Shown: positions 9,258 through 18,757, numbered from the stretch's first letter. The stretch is 64,000 bases of DNA from CAWCTB01 sp963798275 (GCA_963798275.1 CAWCTB010000017.1:62001-126000); one strand, 5' to 3'. Notes: generated by a model from the sequence alone, not told the origin. Numbers and translations: made by a program.

Positions 9258-9326
9258 AGTAATCAGGCCTTTCCAGACTTTGTTTGTGCCCCCTCGGGGA
9301 GAGTAGCAACTCAGGATATTGCCACC

Positions 9327-10580
9327 ATGAGAGACACTCTGGGAGTTCTGCTGGCTGGAGGCGCGGGGGAGCGTCTGTTTCCTCTGACCCGCGATCGCGC
9401 CAAGCCCGCCGTCACCTTTGGCGGGATTTATCGCATCATCGACGTCACCCTTTCCAACTGCGTCAACTCCGACCTGCGCAAGGTCTACATCCTGACGCAG
9501 TACAAGGCTCTGTCGCTGAACCGCCACATCCGCGAAGGCTGGGGCAGCCTCTACGGCCGGGAGATCGGCGAGTTCATCGAAATCCTGCCGCCCATGAAGC
9601 GGGTCAGCGAGAACTGGTACATGGGCACCGCCGACGCGGTGTACCAGAACATTTACTCCATCGGCTCCGAGCAGCCGAAGTACGTGCTGATCCTCTCCGG
9701 CGATCACATCTACAAAATGAACTATGACCTGATGGCGCGGCAGCACCGCGACTCGGGCGCCGATGTGACCATCGCCACCATTCTGATCGAGCCGTCGGAA
9801 ACACGTCACTTCGGCGTGGTCGAGATCGACCGCACCGGAAGAGTCATCGGCTTCCAGGAGAAGCCCGAACAGACGGAGCTGCGCTCGCCGTACAACCCAC
9901 GCATGGTGTCGGCCTCGATGGGCATTTACATGTTCAACACCGACGTGTTGATCCCAGCGCTGCTGAAAGACGCGGAGGACAGCAGCTCGCGACACGATTT
10001 CGGACACAACATCCTGCCGCGCATGGTTGATGACTATAAGGTGTACTCCTACAACTTCATCGACGAGAACAAGAAAGAAGCGCTGTACTGGCGCGACGTG
10101 GGAACGCTGGAAGCCTATTACGAAGCCAACATGGACCTGGTCTCGGTGGCGCCGGTATTCAATCTTTACGACGAACGCTGGCCGATTCGTACTCACATGC
10201 GGCAGTACCCGCCGGCGAAGTTCGTCTTCAACGATCCCGGACGCACCGGCGAAGCCCACGATTCCATCGTCTCGATGGGCTGCATCATTTCCGGCGGTAC
10301 CGTACGGAACAGCATTCTCTCTCCCGACGTGCGCGTCAATTCCTTCAGCGAAATCGATACCAGCCTTCTCTTCACGCACGTGAATGTTGGGCGGAGTTGC
10401 AAGATTCGCAAGGCGATTATCGACCGCGACGTGCACATTCCCGAGGGAACCGTGATTGGCTTCGACACCGAAGCCGACCGGCAGAAGTATCACGTCACCG
10501 AGAGCGGCATCACCGTGGTCACGCGCGACTACTCGCTGTTCGAAAATCCGGTAACGGTCGATTACTTCGATCCGGAATAG
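9327..10580 (+). CDS. glgC: Glucose-1-phosphate adenylyltransferase (ADP-glucose pyrophosphorylase)
   Basis: 417 residues, the normal length for bacterial GlgC. It makes ADP-glucose from glucose-1-phosphate and ATP, the committed step of glycogen synthesis. Visible motifs are the nucleotide loop GGAGERLFPLT followed by the RAKPAV segment, the GTADAVYQN segment, and VLILSGDHIYKMNY with the catalytic aspartate, followed by a C-terminal left-handed beta-helix region (VNSFSEIDTSLLFTHVNVG). A strong terminator follows at 10604. The branching-enzyme gene glgB lies at the far end of this window on the other strand, so the pathway genes are dispersed. Confidence 0.97.
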   Translation: MRDTLGVLLAGGAGERLFPLTRDRAKPAVTFGGIYRIIDVTLSNCVNSDLRKVYILTQYKALSLNRHIREGWGSLYGREIGEFIEILPPMKRVSENWYMGTADAVYQNIYSIGSEQPKYVLILSGDHIYKMNYDLMARQHRDSGADVTIATILIEPSETRHFGVVEIDRTGRVIGFQEKPEQTELRSPYNPRMVSASMGIYMFNTDVLIPALLKDAEDSSSRHDFGHNILPRMVDDYKVYSYNFIDENKKEALYWRDVGTLEAYYEANMDLVSVAPVFNLYDERWPIRTHMRQYPPAKFVFNDPGRTGEAHDSIVSMGCIISGGTVRNSILSPDVRVNSFSEIDTSLLFTHVNVGRSCKIRKAIIDRDVHIPEGTVIGFDTEADRQKYHVTESGITVVTRDYSLFENPVTVDYFDPE

Positions 10581-10603
10581 GCGCAACCAGCAGTTTCTTT
10601 CCA

Positions 10604-10633
10604 GGCACGGAGTTTACCGTGCCGTTTGTTTTT
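10604..10633 (+). terminator. Rho-independent terminator of glgC
   Basis: GGCACGG / CCGTGCC stem, 6-base loop, followed by GTTTGTTTTT, 24 bp after the glgC stop. Confidence 0.85.
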
Positions 10634-10842
10634 GCGATTCCACACCGTACGCTGTACCGGCGGCTCGGGATAGCACGGTTGGTTCGCGCATCATTCATTC
10701 TTGTACCTTCCGCGTTTGTGCACTAACATTCCCGTCAATCTCAGGGTATGGTCTTGCCGGTAGTAAGGGTGAGCAAACGGGCCACATAAGAAAGCCTGCA
10801 ACCTGCAGTGCCATTGGTTGATGAAGAGGGCGAGGTTCCGAA

Positions 10843-13800
10843 ATGGAGCGTAAGGGCGGGGCAGCAACCATCATGCTGCTCCTGGTGACGGTTCTTGGCG
10901 TGTCATTCCTGCCCCGCCGGGGGGCTGAGTCTTCCCCTGCGTCCAGCGCCGGCAAGGCCCAGACCGGGGTTGGCGCTAAGAAACCATCCTCCGAGCCGGA
11001 AAAGGCAAGGCTAACGGCAAGTGCGGCTTGCCAGGAAATTGCACGGCGGCTGCAGCGCTTTACCTCGGGCAGCACAGCTATGCCGGAGTCTTGTTTCCCG
11101 GACGTGGATCCGAGTGCCGCCAAGGCTGCCAGCGCGCTTTCCGCGTTGGTTCCTGCCGGCACCCCCTTTGAATACAGCCAGGAAAGCAACCCGGCAGTGG
11201 CCCGTGGCACGCGTCCCGGGACGTTCAATTCCCGAGTTCATTTTGCCGTCGCGATTGTGCCTAACCCGGTGCAGACCCACTTGCCCCTGTTCTTCGATCG
11301 CGCCGTGGAAGCGATTCAGCAGGCGGCGCAGGACGAAAACTATGCGTACGACTCTTCCTGGTTTCCCTGGACGCAACGGCAGACCAGTTACGAGTCGATG
11401 TCCGACGAAGAGAAGGCTGAAAGCCAGGAGACGGAGCAGCAACGTCAGCCGGGCGTCATCATCTTTCGCCGCGGGCTGAACAGCGAAACCGTCGAGAAGC
11501 TTTACCAGTGTGAACTCCTGCTGGACAACACCACCGGACCGTGCGCTACTCCGCCTGGCGGCAGTTCCCCCGGGGATCCGTATGGCACTGCCCTGGTAGT
11601 TTTCGTCATAGGGGAACAGCCCACGGGGGGCATCAGCGATCCTCAATTTGACCGGGCGCTGCAGTGGATGCAGATCCTGCAGCCCGACCACTCGCAAAAC
11701 CTGTTGCGGATTCTTGGGCCCACGTTCTCGGGTTCACTCCCTTCACTGGCGCGGAAGCTCGACAACGCCACCCTGAAACAGTTTGGACAGGGCGTCGATA
11801 TTTACAGTGGGAGCGTATCCTCGGAGGTAAGCGTTCACTGGTTCGAACTCGTTCTCAAACAGCGGCAAGAGGAATTGGCAAAGCAAGGGCTGCCGCGGCA
11901 GCTGACCTTCCGCACTTTTAGCGAAGGCGACTCGCTGATGACCGACCGCTTCCTCTGCTACCTGCAAGGCGCCGGGTATAACCTCAGCCGGGTCGCCATT
12001 CTTTCCGAGGACGAAACTGCATTTGGGAAAGCTCCTGCTCCGCCTACGGCGCCGAAATCGCCGGGCGGCGCAAAGAACGATCCCGGGCAGCCACCGAGCC
12101 AGGAGCAGTCTTCGCCAAGGTGCGGCGGCCAGAACGCCAACGGGGCAGGCTCGCCAACTTACCTGTACTATCCGCGCGACATTGCCACCTTGCGTTCGGC
12201 TTACGAACGGCAGTCGATTTTCACTGCCGGCAAGCAATCCAATTCCAGTGCCCCCAGCACGACCCTGCGCACGGACCTGAGCGAGCCGGTCAGCGTCGAG
12301 CACGACACGGTGCGCACCTACGCTGGCCAGTTGACGCCGCTGGCGCAGGAGTCGGTGCTGTTCGGCATCACCAACATGCTGGAGAACAAGCGTATCGAGT
12401 TCGTGATCCTGCGCAGCAGCAACACTCTCGACCAGTTGTTCCTGAGCGAGTTCCTGCGCCGCTCCTATCCCGGCGCCCGCATTGTGCTCGACGGGGCAGA
12501 CCTGCTGTTTCGCAAAGGTATGGAGGGAGCTTCCCTGCGCGGCGTCATGCTGCTGTCCACCTATCCGCTGCTCACGTGGACCCAGGATGCGGCGCCCCTG
12601 ATTCGCGGCCAGCGGGCCAGGAGCTACCGGATCTTCCCCCAGGATTTCGCCGAAGGCACCTATATCGCAGCGCGAGAATTGTTCGAGCCTCCTGCCAATG
12701 CAACGGATCCGTCCGAGGAGCGGTCGTCGATCGCCATTGCGGATTACGCTCCTCCGCGCGCGGCTCGCGACATGGTAACGGCAGAGGACAAGGATCCAAC
12801 GGCGCGCATCCATGAAGCGGACAACCGCCGGCCGGCGACCTGGATTTCCGTCGTTGGGCATCGCCAGTTCTGGGCGGTCGCCGTCCTGAACAGCAACACC
12901 CAGGACGAAAACGGTCCGGCAATTGTATTGGCGAATGCGCAAGGTGGCAAAACAGCCTTGGACAAGTCGTTGCTGAAACCAGAGAATCCGACCGAGGGAG
13001 ACAAAAGCGGGCGCAGTGCGAAGGGTTTCGCAGGCTGGATAGCCAAGCTCAAGGGCTGGTGGCACGGCGGAGGAATCGTGCGCTCGCCCGGAGAACTGAC
13101 GGCGCTACTGATTCTCTGCCTCGCCTTGGCGGGGTGGCATCTCTACTGCTGCGCGCAAGGCTCCATTGTCGGCGCGCCGCGGGCGCGGGCCTATTTCGCG
13201 CCCATCCCGCGCGTTCAGCATGTCGTTCTCATCTCCCTGGGCAGTGTGGTGATAGGCGCACTGGGCATGACCCTGGCGTTCTCGACCGGGTTGTTCGCAC
13301 TGGTCCTCACACCAACCTGGTATTTCACCATCGCGGGATGCGTTACGGCGATCGTCATTTGCGGGTATCTCGGGTGCCGGGAGAATTGCAAACTTCCTGT
13401 GGTGGCGGGCGACGATCTCGAAACTCGCGAAGTCCTGCCGTTCATCGAACGCTGGCGGCGGCTGGTGCCCGGCTACTGGGTTTTTGTACTCACTGTTTTG
13501 TCGCTGCTGCGTTACCTGTTCCTCACCGATCGTCTCACGGACGCGAACCGGCTGCCCGCGTATTGGCGAAACGTGCATCTGCGCAGCGGTGTATCCGCGC
13601 TGTTGCCACAGGTTCTGCTCATTCTGGGCATGTATGCCTGGTTCTGGTTCACCTTACGCGGGCTGTCGATGTTTGGGGACGACCGGCCGGTTTTGCCGCC
13701 ACTCGGCGCATTGCCGACCCTCGACGATCCCAATCCCAAACCCAACTCATCCGGGAAGATTCCGCTCTTCCGCATGTTCAGCCAGGAACACGCTGGCAAA

Positions 13801-14949
13801 ACGATTGAAACCTCTGCGCTGCCGCTGGATGCGAGCTATGCCTGGACGCTGGTCGCCTTCCTGGCCGGCGTGGTCCCGGTGGTATGGATTGCCTTGGGGG
13901 AAGCGAACCTCCGCACCTTGGGCGATCGCAGTTTCGGCGCGATGATCTTTGGCTATGTTTGCCTGTGCGTGGCGGTGATTCTGGCCGATACGCTGCAACT
14001 ACTGCGTACCTGGAGTAACCTCCGCCAGCTCCTCCTCTACCTTGACCGGCTGCGGTTGCGCCGTACCCTCAGCTGCTTCAAGGGCCTCACCTGGGAGTCG
14101 GTCTGGACGATGAGCGCCAATGTGCTGGAGGAGCGGTACCGGCTGATCTCCCGCCAGTTCGAAAGCATGAGCAACTTGCGCAACCTGCTTAGGGAGTGGG
14201 TCCCGGCCTCAGCCGATACCGGTCACAAGGACAAGGCGGCACAGAAACTGGATGCGTTGCAGAAGGTGCGGGAGAAGTTCGCGGCATGGTATGTCACGCT
14301 TACTCCGAAGGAGCAAGACATCACGCCGCTGGAAGAGATGCAACGAGAACTTTCCGCTACGGCCGGGGTCGTTCTTTCCGAGATCATTCTGCCAGCGTGG
14401 CAGAAGGAAACGCATTCGCTGATCCTGGAACCGGTTCCGGCCGGGGAGAAGGCCGAGGCCGCCAAGAAAGAGGACAAGGCGGCAGGGCAGAATTCGGAAA
14501 GCAGCGGGAAAAGCGCCCCGGGCGGCCCGTCCAGTGCAGAGGTTGTCCGCGCTGCGGAAGAGTTTTTTGTCCTGCCGTACCTGGGCTTCATTCAGAACAT
14601 CCTGGGCCGGGTTCGCTCGATCGTGATGGGTATCCTGGCACTGTTCGTGGCGGCTACTCTGGGATTGTCCAGCTATCCTTTCGATCCGCTGCCGGTGATC
14701 GGCGCAATTTTCCTGATTCTGTTTCTGCTGGTGGGAGCCAGCATCATTTTCGTTTATGCCGAAATGCATCGCGACGCCACGCTGAGCCACATTACCAATA
14801 CCCGTCCCGGAGAGCTGGGACTCGATTTCTGGCTGCGTATCGTTACCTTCGGTATTGGTCCGCTGATCGGGCTGCTGACGACCCTGTTCCCATCCATGAC
14901 AGATTTTGTGGTGTCGTTCCTGCAGCCGGGCGCACAGGCGATGAAGTAA
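10843..14949 (+). CDS. Large receptor-like membrane protein: periplasmic-binding-like region fused to about nine membrane helices
   Basis: 1368 residues, uninterrupted. Residues 10-26 form a signal anchor. About 30-745 should be extracytoplasmic and include segments resembling the two halves of a type I periplasmic-binding (ABC receptor) fold: ILGPTFSGSLPSLARKL, VAILSEDETAFG, and later FVILRSSNTLDQLFLSEFL and RIVLDGADLLFRKGM. Hydrophobic helices follow near 750-775, 792-846 (two), 875-896, 913-940, 999-1019, 1030-1054, 1257-1276, 1284-1306 and 1330-1350. A charged, helical, probably cytoplasmic stretch with a Lys/Glu/Ala-rich linker lies at about 1055-1250. No kinase, cyclase, ATPase or transporter motif is visible. 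It may sense a ligand and signal through the 1055-1250 region, or be an unusual transporter. Neighbours (glgC before, an opposite-strand hypothetical after) give no clue. No known family recognised. Confidence 0.82.
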   Translation: MERKGGAATIMLLLVTVLGVSFLPRRGAESSPASSAGKAQTGVGAKKPSSEPEKARLTASAACQEIARRLQRFTSGSTAMPESCFPDVDPSAAKAASALSALVPAGTPFEYSQESNPAVARGTRPGTFNSRVHFAVAIVPNPVQTHLPLFFDRAVEAIQQAAQDENYAYDSSWFPWTQRQTSYESMSDEEKAESQETEQQRQPGVIIFRRGLNSETVEKLYQCELLLDNTTGPCATPPGGSSPGDPYGTALVVFVIGEQPTGGISDPQFDRALQWMQILQPDHSQNLLRILGPTFSGSLPSLARKLDNATLKQFGQGVDIYSGSVSSEVSVHWFELVLKQRQEELAKQGLPRQLTFRTFSEGDSLMTDRFLCYLQGAGYNLSRVAILSEDETAFGKAPAPPTAPKSPGGAKNDPGQPPSQEQSSPRCGGQNANGAGSPTYLYYPRDIATLRSAYERQSIFTAGKQSNSSAPSTTLRTDLSEPVSVEHDTVRTYAGQLTPLAQESVLFGITNMLENKRIEFVILRSSNTLDQLFLSEFLRRSYPGARIVLDGADLLFRKGMEGASLRGVMLLSTYPLLTWTQDAAPLIRGQRARSYRIFPQDFAEGTYIAARELFEPPANATDPSEERSSIAIADYAPPRAARDMVTAEDKDPTARIHEADNRRPATWISVVGHRQFWAVAVLNSNTQDENGPAIVLANAQGGKTALDKSLLKPENPTEGDKSGRSAKGFAGWIAKLKGWWHGGGIVRSPGELTALLILCLALAGWHLYCCAQGSIVGAPRARAYFAPIPRVQHVVLISLGSVVIGALGMTLAFSTGLFALVLTPTWYFTIAGCVTAIVICGYLGCRENCKLPVVAGDDLETREVLPFIERWRRLVPGYWVFVLTVLSLLRYLFLTDRLTDANRLPAYWRNVHLRSGVSALLPQVLLILGMYAWFWFTLRGLSMFGDDRPVLPPLGALPTLDDPNPKPNSSGKIPLFRMFSQEHAGKTIETSALPLDASYAWTLVAFLAGVVPVVWIALGEANLRTLGDRSFGAMIFGYVCLCVAVILADTLQLLRTWSNLRQLLLYLDRLRLRRTLSCFKGLTWESVWTMSANVLEERYRLISRQFESMSNLRNLLREWVPASADTGHKDKAAQKLDALQKVREKFAAWYVTLTPKEQDITPLEEMQRELSATAGVVLSEIILPAWQKETHSLILEPVPAGEKAEAAKKEDKAAGQNSESSGKSAPGGPSSAEVVRAAEEFFVLPYLGFIQNILGRVRSIVMGILALFVAATLGLSSYPFDPLPVIGAIFLILFLLVGASIIFVYAEMHRDATLSHITNTRPGELGLDFWLRIVTFGIGPLIGLLTTLFPSMTDFVVSFLQPGAQAMK

Positions 14950-14990
14950 TTTCGAGGAGAAGCAGCGGAGATGCGCGGGGAGAAGTTCGT

Positions 14991-15530
14991 TCAGCCGGCG
15001 ATGACGCGCGACTTCACCGTAATGGCTCCGGCGCACCAGAGCAGGGCGTCTTCCACGTGGCTGCGCAGGGAATCGTTGCGGAAGATGTCTTTCAACTGCC
15101 TGCCTTCGGTGAGGCGGGCGGCGAGTTCAGTGAGTATTCCCTGATAGCGCTCGGGCATGTGCAGATGGGTAGCGCGAATCAGGTCGTCCATAATGAGCAG
15201 GCAATCGAGTACGGTGCCGTGGGAGTCGACTGGCTGCGAGTTCACCAGGAAGAGAGTTTCGGCGACATCGCAGATGGATTCCAGTTCGGTGGGCGCGGGC
15301 CCGAGAGCCGACAAGTTGGGATCCATGGCCAGAGCCTGGGCGGCGAGATCGGGACGGGTGAAAAAGAGAATGGCTCCGTCCGCGGTGAGCGGCCGTTCGT
15401 TGTCTCCGCCCACGGCAAGCAGGGTGTAGAACTGCGGGCCGGCGTGATGCGGCGTCATGCGAACGCCAATCAACGCCAACTCTTCGTGCCCATGCGGCCG
15501 TTGCGGATGGAGAATACGCAACTCAGACAT
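14991..15530 (-). CDS. Conserved hypothetical protein
   Basis: 179 residues from ATG 15530 (MSELRILHPQRP). The frame is open further upstream to 15668, but that extension is low in complexity and I see no good ribosome-binding site for any start, so the N-terminus is uncertain. The protein is soluble, with alternating hydrophobic strands (ALIGVRM, FYTLLAVGG, AILFFTRPDLAAQAL) and a helical C-terminal half. It resembles no family I can name. It is convergent with the large receptor-like gene, 41 bp apart. Confidence 0.6.
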   Translation of the reverse strand: MSELRILHPQRPHGHEELALIGVRMTPHHAGPQFYTLLAVGGDNERPLTADGAILFFTRPDLAAQALAMDPNLSALGPAPTELESICDVAETLFLVNSQPVDSHGTVLDCLLIMDDLIRATHLHMPERYQGILTELAARLTEGRQLKDIFRNDSLRSHVEDALLWCAGAITVKSRVIAG

Positions 15531-15773
15531 GACGGGTAATGGTACACGTTCCAGCCGTTCAACCGAAAGCGGCATTGGGAGGAAGGAAGGGTTGGGCGCC
15601 AGAACAGGAATGAAATGAGAAGTAGTGCTGCGACTGTCAATGCTTTGAAGGTAATTTTTACATGTCAACTAGGCGAAACGCAACAATTCCTCGTAAGCCA
15701 TTGTAGCCAAAGGGAATATAAAGTTCCGTTTTACTAAAGAAATCCGGCGGAAGTTGCTATCATAAAAGCAGAG

Positions 15774-15813
15774 TCAGACATCGGGAATTGTTCCCGCGTC
15801 TGGCTTTTTGGCT
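15774..15813 (+). terminator. Terminator-like hairpin with T-tracts and no upstream gene on its strand
   Basis: CAGAC-AT-CGGGAA / TTCCCG-C-GTCTG with a TTG loop, followed by GCTTTTT and GCTTTT. No plus-strand gene lies upstream within 800 bp, so it could end a small RNA or act as an attenuator. Confidence 0.6.
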
Positions 15814-16183
15814 TTTGGGACAGGTTCGGGTCGTGCCCAGGCTCTAGGGGGACGGTTTGATCTGCGAACCCAGCACTGATCTGCGGCTAGGCGCCAGGCT
15901 GTCATGCGGCTCGCCCCATTACGGGCGTGGGATGTTGATCGTTAATGCAGTCTGAACCCGCACGGGCTGCTTCAGACTGGTTTCACCCCGAGTGCCACCG
16001 CCAACCGGTCGGAAGTTTCACTAACCGAGCAACCTGTCCAGTCGGGCTGTTCGGGCTTGGCTAGCCGAGGCGGTTCCAAAGCGGGTTCGGAACGCCGCAG
16101 TACGTGCGATTGCATGACAAGATCGGTTCTTCTGCCTGTTACAATGCGGGCGAATTCCAGAATGTAGTTCTTCGCAGTCGACC

Positions 16184-16213
16184 GAACTTCTGGCCCCCCG
16201 AACTGCGTATAAA
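16184..16213 (+). promoter_or_regulatory. Candidate ECF-type promoter of the sigma operon
   Basis: GAACTT followed by 17 bases and GTATAAA, about 54 bp before the sigma-factor start. The GAACTT-type -35 matches RpoE-like ECF promoters, suggesting autoregulation. This is a motif reading only. Confidence 0.35.
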
Positions 16214-16266
16214 CCAATAGAAACAAGGGGATTTGGGCCAGGAGTAGAGCCCTTTGGGAGCGCTGT

Positions 16267-16866
16267 TTGGACGACAACCAGGCGGTCAACGCCCTCGTCC
16301 GTCGCTGTGTGGCCGGCGACGCTGCGGCTTGGCAGGATATCGTCCAGCAATATAACCGGCGCATCTACAACATCTGCTACCGGTTCTCCGGCTCGGCCGA
16401 TGACGCGGCTGACCTGACCCAGGAAGTTTTTATCAAAATTTACCGCACCCTTAGCACCTTTGATGGGACGAGGGCGGCGTTTATGACGTGGGTTACGACG
16501 GTAACCCGCAACCTTCTGGTGGACCATTTTCGGAAGGGAAAGTACGACCGGGTGACGGATTCCCTGGATGCGACCCCCGGCAACCAGGAAGAGGGGCTAT
16601 CGATCGCGGACCAACTGGAGGACCGCGCAGCCAGCCCGGAGGAACGGGTGCAGAGCCAGCAGGCCCAGAAGATGGTCCACGAGGCCCTGCAGAAGCTTTC
16701 ACCCGAGCTGCGGGAGGCGGTTATCCTGCGGGATTTACAGGACATGGACTACAAGGAGATTGCCATAGTGCTGAAAGTACCGGAGGGCACTGTGAAAAGT
16801 CGCATAAATCGGGGACGAACGGAACTAGGGCGGCTGTTACAACGTAATTACAGGCAGGTGAGCTGA
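16267..16866 (+). CDS. RNA polymerase sigma factor, ECF (RpoE-like) subfamily
   Basis: 199 residues. Region 2 is visible as FSGSADDAADLTQEVFIKIY with the following MTWVTTVTRNLLVDHFRK, and region 4 as LSPELREAVILRDLQDMDYKE followed by EIAIVLKVPEGTVKSRINRGR, the helix-turn-helix that reads the -35 element. It directs RNA polymerase to a small regulon, normally of envelope or stress genes. The start is TTG 16267 with GGGAG six bases upstream. The downstream anti-sigma gene begins one base after its stop (TGA-G-ATG), a strong sign of translational coupling. It is first in a five-gene operon running to 20147. Confidence 0.95.
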   Translation: MDDNQAVNALVRRCVAGDAAAWQDIVQQYNRRIYNICYRFSGSADDAADLTQEVFIKIYRTLSTFDGTRAAFMTWVTTVTRNLLVDHFRKGKYDRVTDSLDATPGNQEEGLSIADQLEDRAASPEERVQSQQAQKMVHEALQKLSPELREAVILRDLQDMDYKEIAIVLKVPEGTVKSRINRGRTELGRLLQRNYRQVS

Positions 16867-16867
16867 G

Positions 16868-17608
16868 ATGTTGGATGATACAAGATCCGGAATGCAGTGC
16901 ATCGAGTGGGAGGCCTTGCTGGCCGACGCCCTCGATGGGACGCTGCACGGCTCCACCTTAGCGGGCTTCGAGGAGCACCAGAAAGCTTGCCCGACCTGTC
17001 ACGCCATGTACGAGGAAGTGGCGGCGGGGTTGCACTGGATGAAGGCGCTTGACGAAGCTGAGCCCCCGAAGTACCTGGTGCACAACATTCTGGCGCAGAC
17101 CATCGGGGCCCTGCCGGTAGAGACGGCGCCGGCCGCTACACCGGGCGAGAGCTGGTGGGAGCGGCTGAAGGGCCGGGTGGGGCCGGTATTCGCACCGGTT
17201 TTCTCACCGCGTTTTGCGATGTCGTTCGGCATGGCGTTCTTCTCGATCACCATGCTGCTGAACGTTGCCGGGTTCCACGTGAGCGACTTGAAGCACGTTG
17301 ATCTGAGCCGCAAGGGAATCGAGAAGACGTACTACATTGCACAGGCGCGAGTGGTCCGTTACTACGAGAACATTCGCCTGGTTTACGAGATTGAGTCTCG
17401 CGTGCGCGATTTGCGCCGCGCCGCGACCCCCGATAAGAAGCAGGAGGAACCGAACACGCAGAAGGAACCCAAAGGCCAAACGCAGCGGCAGCAAAACCGC
17501 AAATATGAAAACTCCAGCCGTGATGTGCACGAGCCCGTTCTGGCGGCGTGCCCGGCTGCAATTATGATCGAGACCCCTCAGGCCCGGCTGAACAGGAGAA
17601 CCGCATGA
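16868..17608 (+). CDS. Anti-sigma factor with zinc-binding N-terminus and one membrane helix
   Basis: 246 residues. The N-terminal domain has HQKACPTCHAMYEE, the His-x3-Cys-x2-Cys motif of ZAS-type zinc anti-sigma factors that sequester ECF sigma factors. One hydrophobic helix lies at about 116-138 (FAMSFGMAFFSITMLLNVAG). The C-terminal part is charged and rich in Gln/Lys/Glu (DKKQEEPNTQKEPKGQTQ), presumably periplasmic. It should hold the sigma factor of 16267 inactive at the membrane until an envelope signal releases it. Its stop overlaps the start of the next gene (ATGA at 17605-17608). Confidence 0.9.
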   Translation: MLDDTRSGMQCIEWEALLADALDGTLHGSTLAGFEEHQKACPTCHAMYEEVAAGLHWMKALDEAEPPKYLVHNILAQTIGALPVETAPAATPGESWWERLKGRVGPVFAPVFSPRFAMSFGMAFFSITMLLNVAGFHVSDLKHVDLSRKGIEKTYYIAQARVVRYYENIRLVYEIESRVRDLRRAATPDKKQEEPNTQKEPKGQTQRQQNRKYENSSRDVHEPVLAACPAAIMIETPQARLNRRTA

Positions 17609-18354
17609 ACTGCGCCAACCATGTCGATGTTCCCGCAACCGCATACTGCCGCACCTGTGGTAAACCGGTGTGCAGCATTTGCGCGCGAGACGTGCGTGGC
17701 GTCATCTACTGCGAGGATTGTCTTGCCTCGCAGGTGAGCGGCACCATGCCGCCACCGCCTGCACCGGGCGTTGTCGTCCCGGGCGCGCCTCCACCCACGG
17801 TGGGTGGCAGCAGCCCCGGCCTTGCCGCCTTGCTGGGATTCATTCCCGGCGTGGGTGCCATGTACAACGGGGAATACGCCAAAGGCTTCATCCACGTCAT
17901 CATTTTCGCCACGTTGATCTGGTGCACGGACCACATCAATCCCTTGTTTGGGATGGCGATTGCGGCATTTGTGATTTACATGCCGATCGAGGCCTACCAG
18001 ACGGCGAAAGCGCGGCTCATGGGAGTTGCGGCGCCGGATCCTTTCGGGCTGAACAACCTGTTCGGCAATCCTCCTCCGGCAAGCGCAGTAGTTCCACCAG
18101 CCGCGGCGGCACCCGGAGCAGCGCCTGGGGTTGCGTCGGCGGTCCCGGTGGAAGGGCAGCCGTATGCGGAGGAAGCAGCTTCCGGCTCGCAGATTCCGAT
18201 TGGGGCCTTTGTCCTGATCGGACTCGGGGTACTGTTCCTGCTGAACACGTTTGGCTGGATGCACTTCGATTGGGTCATCAGCCGCTTTTGGCCGCTCATC
18301 CTGATCGCCATCGGCATTCGCGTGCTGATGAAGCGCAACCGGATGGGATATTGA
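17605..18354 (+). CDS. B-box zinc-finger protein with membrane helices and a DUF5668 (LiaF-like) C-terminus
   Basis: 249 residues from ATG 17605, chosen because it has AGGAG upstream, overlaps the previous stop by ATGA and begins at the zinc module MNCANHVDVPATAYCRTCGK. Cysteines and histidine at about 3-45 (CANH, CRTCGKPVC, CARDV, CEDCL) form a B-box-like zinc finger. After a Pro/Gly linker come hydrophobic segments (LAALLGFIPGVGAMYNGEY; FIHVIIFATLIWC; MAIAAFVIYMPIEAY). The C-terminus, IGAFVLIGLGVLFLLNTFGW followed by FWPLILIAIGIRVL, is the paired-helix DUF5668/LiaI-LiaF type. It probably serves the envelope-stress response controlled by the linked sigma factor. Exact role unknown. Confidence 0.88.
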   Translation: MNCANHVDVPATAYCRTCGKPVCSICARDVRGVIYCEDCLASQVSGTMPPPPAPGVVVPGAPPPTVGGSSPGLAALLGFIPGVGAMYNGEYAKGFIHVIIFATLIWCTDHINPLFGMAIAAFVIYMPIEAYQTAKARLMGVAAPDPFGLNNLFGNPPPASAVVPPAAAAPGAAPGVASAVPVEGQPYAEEAASGSQIPIGAFVLIGLGVLFLLNTFGWMHFDWVISRFWPLILIAIGIRVLMKRNRMGY

Positions 18355-18364
18355 GGAGGGCGTT

Positions 18365-18757
18365 ATGAGATACCGGTACAATCCGTATTGCTCGTGTGGT
18401 CGGTGTCGCGCTCATGGATTCATGGGGCCGGCGGTGCTTATCACCCTGGGCGTGCTCTTCCTCCTGTCGCAGGCCACGCGTATTTATTGGCTGGATTTCG
18501 GCCACACCTGGCCGGTGCTGCTGATCGTGATCGGGCTGATCCTGTTCCTGCAGCACAGCGCCTCGGCCGCCGGACACGTGCCGCGCGAATACCTGCCGAT
18601 GCAGCAAGTTCCGCCACCACCGCCGGCGCAGCCGGGAGTTCCGCTGCAAGGAGCGGTGGTGACACCGCCTCCGGCGCAGCCCAGCGGAGCCTTGCCGCCG
18701 TCAAACTACGGACGTCCTGAGGGGCGTCCTGAAGATCCGGGGGTGCACCATGGCTAG
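18365..18757 (+). CDS. Small DUF5668/LiaF-type membrane protein with Pro-rich tail
   Basis: 130 residues. Two membrane helices are separated by a short loop, GPAVLITLGVLFLLSQATRI and HTWPVLLIVIGLILFLQHS, the same pattern as the C-terminus of the previous gene and the N-terminus of the next. A Cys-rich N-terminus (YCSCGRCRAHG) could bind a metal. The last 60 residues are rich in Pro, Gln and Ala and likely disordered. GGAGG lies just before the ATG. The gene overlaps the next by 8 bp, so the products are probably made together. It may act as a membrane partner within the stress module. Confidence 0.85.
   Translation: MRYRYNPYCSCGRCRAHGFMGPAVLITLGVLFLLSQATRIYWLDFGHTWPVLLIVIGLILFLQHSASAAGHVPREYLPMQQVPPPPPAQPGVPLQGAVVTPPPAQPSGALPPSNYGRPEGRPEDPGVHHG

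Larger units (their letters stand above)
15531..16266. other. 736-bp intergenic region upstream of the ECF operon
   Basis: I find no convincing protein gene. The region contains a hairpin with T-tracts at 15774-15813 on the plus strand, a GC-rich stretch rich in short inverted repeats (about 15830-16110) that could be a leader or small RNA, and an ECF-like promoter candidate at 16184-16213. No tRNA cloverleaf was found. Confidence 0.4.
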
